A DNA stretch of 17,404 nt. Source: Thermotogae bacterium. Lineage in GTDB: Bacteria; Thermotogota; Thermotogae; B3-G13. The position numbers and the translations under genes are program-made. This document shows, in pieces, positions 15,077 to 17,404 of the stretch. Numbering within the stretch: the first letter of the stretch is position 1; every line of letters begins with the position of its first letter. The notes beneath the pieces are model-generated. The model saw only the letters and a program-made list of their open reading frames with translations. It was not told where the DNA came from and searched no databases. The stretch covers positions 1-17,404 of the forward strand of contig WFSK01000202.1 of NCBI GenBank assembly GCA_015486095.1, given 5' to 3'.

Positions 15077-16245
15077 GTAGGTTTATATATGATGTCTTTT
15101 CTATTCGGACCATTTCCTATCAATATCACCTTCACTTTTGTAAAGTCCTCCACGAATTCGATATAATCTTTCACTTCCTTCGGCAACGCTTCGTAGCTAT
15201 CTATCCCCCTTATATCTCCCCATCCGGGAAAAACTTTATATTCAGGGTTAACTCTTTCGAGTATCTTTATACTCGAAGGAAACCGCATAATACGCTCATC
15301 ATCCACTTTGTACGCAACTGCTACCTTTACCTCTTCAAATCCACTGAGTACATCCAATTTCAACAATGCCAATCCATCCAACCCATTAACGGATGCCGCA
15401 TATTTCAACGCAACTAAGTCAAGCCATCCACACCTTCTTGGTCTACCTGTGGTTGCACCAAATTCATTCCCTCTTCTCCTCAACAGTTTGCCCAATTCAT
15501 CTTTTAATTCCGTCGGTAGTGGTCCATTTCCAACACGCGTTACATATCCTTTTGCAACGCCTAACACGAACAGATCTCTTACTCTTACACCTGCCCCGCT
15601 GAAAAGTCCCCCAACAGTCGTTGTAGAGCTGGTTACGAAGGGATATGTTCCAAAATCGATATCGAGCATCGTTCCCTGAGCGCCTTCGAAAAGGATCTTC
15701 TTATTCTCCTCCAATCCCTCTTGAAGAAGAGCACTTGTATCACAAATATACTCTTCCAATCGTTTTATATCTTCGTCCTTCCCTTGTTCAAGCAGGTCTA
15801 TCACCCTTATACCCCTCCTACCCACCTTATCAACATACGCATAACCTATTCCATGCCCTGTCGTTCCTATCTTGTTCGATATCGGAGATCTTCTGTCCAG
15901 CTCTATATGGTGAGTAGTGATCACGTGTGCTCTTTCGCTAATGCGAAGTTTACCCCTCATCAAAGAATGTTGCTTGAGATAGGAAATTTCCTTCAGCAAT
16001 CGGGAAGGATTTAGCACCACACCGTTACCCAAAACATTGATCGTATTCTCATGGATTATACCAGAAGGAACAGAATGGAAGGCAACCCTAACACCGTTAA
16101 TGCTTACCGTATGTCCTGCATTATCTCCACCCTGAAATCTAACTACATAATCGGCATCTTTGGATAGTAAATCTACGATCTTTCCTTTACCTTCATCACC
16201 CCATTGGCTACCGATCACAGCTATGTTTTTAAATTTTTTGAACAT
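15073..16245 (-). CDS. purA: Adenylosuccinate synthetase, shortened form
   Basis: PurA joins aspartate to IMP using GTP, giving adenylosuccinate, which PurB (encoded 11 kb away in this window) cleaves to AMP. The P-loop-like GSQWGDEGKGKIVD is at 12-25, with catalytic D17. GGDNAGHT is at 39-46, with H45. KIGTTGHGIG follows ISERAHVITTHH. FEGAQGTMLDIDFGTYPFVTSS and TTGRPRRCGWLDL are also present, and the C-terminal GNGPNRKDII binds the GTP base. At 390 residues it is shorter than the usual 425-430. The missing part is mainly the helical segment after RRGIRVIDLL, where about 20 residues replace the usual 55-60 before CDTSALL. The ATG has GAGGAGG 7 bases upstream. It follows the hydrolase gene by 12 bp. 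Confidence 0.94.
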   Translation of the reverse strand: MFKKFKNIAVIGSQWGDEGKGKIVDLLSKDADYVVRFQGGDNAGHTVSINGVRVAFHSVPSGIIHENTINVLGNGVVLNPSRLLKEISYLKQHSLMRGKLRISERAHVITTHHIELDRRSPISNKIGTTGHGIGYAYVDKVGRRGIRVIDLLEQGKDEDIKRLEEYICDTSALLQEGLEENKKILFEGAQGTMLDIDFGTYPFVTSSTTTVGGLFSGAGVRVRDLFVLGVAKGYVTRVGNGPLPTELKDELGKLLRRRGNEFGATTGRPRRCGWLDLVALKYAASVNGLDGLALLKLDVLSGFEEVKVAVAYKVDDERIMRFPSSIKILERVNPEYKVFPGWGDIRGIDSYEALPKEVKDYIEFVEDFTKVKVILIGNGPNRKDIIYKPT

Positions 16246-16257
16246 AATAATTCCTCC

Positions 16258-17133
16258 TCACTTTTCTGTTGAGAACCAAATGCTTTTCCCATCTGCCGAT
16301 ATAGAATTGCTCACTTTTCCTTCCGTCTCCAAATACTGAAGGACGGATGATACAAAAGAAAAAGCCAGATAATATAACCCTGAATTGAGCTTGATATCAT
16401 AAGATCGAACTAAAAAACTCGTTATCTCGTCACGAGTCATTGGGGTTATCAGCATCCCAAAAACTCGTGTAGATATCTCTTGTATAAGATTCACATTGTA
16501 GTTTATATCTTTATGAGGGTCACTCGTGACGTTTCCGTGCGAAGGGACATAATATGATGCCGCGATGTTCTCCAGATATCGTAACGATTCTATAGCCTTT
16601 TGAACATACGCATGGTATGGATAGATATATTTTTTCAATATATCTTCCGAAAAGTAGGCGTCTCCACAGAATAATACTCCATCGGGGGTAAGGAGACCAA
16701 TATGTCCGAGACTGTGCCCCTGCAAATCTATTATCTCGATGGGTAATCTTGAAGATATTTCTGCTATATCTTTTGCGTTCGAGGGTTTGGGTCTGAAGAA
16801 GGTCCTCCTCAATGCCCTTATAGGATAAGCGGAATAGAGATAAAAACCCTCTATCATTGGATTAGATATCATAGCAGCTTCTATCTTACTTGCATATATC
16901 GGACATCCGGTGCTTTCCTGAATAAGATGATTTCCCTGTATGTGATCTGCATGCGAATGTGTATTGATGATTGCTGATACCTTCAATTTTTTCTCTGTAA
17001 GTTCTTCTAATATTCCCTTGGATATCCTTTGATCAGAGCCTGTATCGATTATAAAGACTTCCCCACCTGTTATATAGATTCCGATATTCGTATATCCTTC
17101 GAGAACATAAGTATTTCCTTTTATTTTCTTCAA
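16258..17133 (-). CDS. Metallo-beta-lactamase-fold hydrolase
   Basis: From the chosen start this is a 291-residue cytosolic protein of the metallo-beta-lactamase superfamily, with a full di-metal site: THSHADH at about 58-64, H140 in QGHSLGH, D158 in CGDAYF, and H199 in PSHGNV. The GHSLGHIG and VLFCGDAYF pattern is of the glyoxalase II-like general hydrolase kind. The last 80 residues look like a winged-helix or helical add-on (MTRDEITSFLV through VLQYLETEGKV), as in several such hydrolases. I start it at the TTG at 17133 because GGGGAG lies 7 bases upstream. The in-frame GTG at 17163 would include that ribosome site in the coding region and has none of its own. It is followed by purA after 12 bp. 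The substrate is unknown. Confidence 0.83.
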   Translation of the reverse strand: MKKIKGNTYVLEGYTNIGIYITGGEVFIIDTGSDQRISKGILEELTEKKLKVSAIINTHSHADHIQGNHLIQESTGCPIYASKIEAAMISNPMIEGFYLYSAYPIRALRRTFFRPKPSNAKDIAEISSRLPIEIIDLQGHSLGHIGLLTPDGVLFCGDAYFSEDILKKYIYPYHAYVQKAIESLRYLENIAASYYVPSHGNVTSDPHKDINYNVNLIQEISTRVFGMLITPMTRDEITSFLVRSYDIKLNSGLYYLAFSFVSSVLQYLETEGKVSNSISADGKSIWFSTEK

Positions 17134-17170
17134 GCACTCTCTCCCCTTTCTATAAGAAAACACAAATCAG

Positions 17171-17198
17171 ATTATACTACAAAAGTGGAGTCGAGCAA
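17171..17198 (-). promoter_or_regulatory. Candidate promoter of the hydrolase-purA pair, -35 inside the repeat
   Basis: The minus strand has a perfect TATAAT (17176-17171). Sixteen bases upstream lies TTGCTC (17198-17193), which matches TTGACA at the first three positions and is the end of repeat module A. The predicted start near 17164 gives a leader of about 31 nt to the TTG. The -10 is strong, the -35 moderate. Confidence 0.5.
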
Positions 17199-17286
17199 CA
17201 TGTTCACTCACATAACGATGCACACCACTAAATTCTATGAGGTAGGAGGCATATCTCGATGTGCAAGTGTTGTGAACGGTTGCGAA
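17193..17286 (+). repeat. Repeat module A, copy 2
   Basis: This 94-bp module matches copy 1 (12678-12772), with most differences being transitions. It has the same internal inverted blocks GCAAC/GTTGC, GTTCAC/GTGAAC and GCACA/TGTGC. It lies immediately upstream of the hydrolase promoter. Confidence 0.85.
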
Positions 17287-17296
17287 GCTGGGGGAA

Positions 17297-17378
17297 GGTA
17301 GCATATTGGCGAGAAACAGGATGTTTTGAGTGCATCGGCATTCACGGAAGAATGCTCGATGCTGACCAATATGCTACC
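17297..17378 (+). repeat. Repeat module B, copy 2, with an intact nested stem-loop
   Basis: The core 17309-17378 matches copy 1 at 68 of 70 positions. Here the outer arms are complete: GGTAGCATATTGG (17297-17309) and CCAATATGCTACC (17366-17378) form a perfect 13-bp inverted repeat. They enclose a second hairpin, GCATCGGCATTC with GAATGCTCGATGC. The sequence after 17378 continues like copy 1 until the window ends at 17404. Confidence 0.88.
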
Positions 17379-17404
17379 AACGAAAGCAAGCAACATGTTC
17401 GTTC

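Noticed and set aside
17134..17163. GTG start at 17163 for the hydrolase
   Set aside because: It would put the strong GGGGAG ribosome site inside the coding region and has none upstream; the TTG at 17133 fits better.

Overview
This is a compact, gene-dense bacterial window of about 41 % GC by eye (not counted). Shine-Dalgarno sites are mostly clear, start codons are mixed (ATG, GTG and one likely TTG), and genes are packed with 1-4 bp overlaps. The protein set is ordinary bacterial core metabolism plus surface-sugar synthesis, with charged, Lys/Glu/Arg-rich proteins and frequent AGA/AGG and ATA codons. This suggests a thermophilic or deep-branching anaerobe, possibly Thermotogota-like. The lineage guess is an inference of low confidence. 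No rRNA, tRNA, CRISPR array, transposase or phage gene was found.

Layout. (1) 1-3848, minus strand, transcribed leftward: purB, a Memo-family gene, deoC, a formimino-THF cyclodeaminase gene and the start of guaB. This is a purine, folate and deoxynucleoside cluster with a candidate promoter and a perfect 17-bp palindrome upstream of purB. (2) 3976-6115, minus: rfbA-rfbC-rfbD for dTDP-L-rhamnose (rfbB is not here), from an extended -10 promoter. (3) 6457-7488, plus: manC (GDP-mannose synthesis), divergent from rfbA; its 3' end overlaps leuD by 33 bp. (4) 7456-12457, minus: a tightly coupled run of a TPR protein, a WecG/TagA glycosyltransferase, an HD-domain protein, leuC and leuD. (5) 13223-15076, plus: a small membrane protein with what looks like a leaderless transcript, then an MFS transporter. 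(6) 15073-17133, minus: a metallo-beta-lactamase-fold hydrolase and purA, meeting the MFS gene tail to tail with a 4-bp overlap.

The most unusual DNA is a compound palindromic repeat present twice, at 12678-13114 and from 17193 to the window edge. Two modules (A, about 95 bp, and B, 70 bp) are shared in the same order and orientation. Each module can fold on itself. The first copy also carries a 192-bp imperfect palindrome whose centre is an inverted copy of B. The two copies bracket the 4-kb segment holding the membrane protein, MFS, purA and hydrolase genes, and each lies directly upstream of a gene start. I recognise no known element in it.

The genes cover three linked jobs: purine nucleotide synthesis and salvage (guaB, purB, purA, deoC, cyclodeaminase), nucleotide-sugar supply and glycan assembly (rfbACD, manC, wecG/tagA), and a branched-chain-type dehydratase (leuCD). 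No intrinsic terminator with a GC-rich stem and U-run was found; both convergent gene pairs overlap instead of being separated by one.
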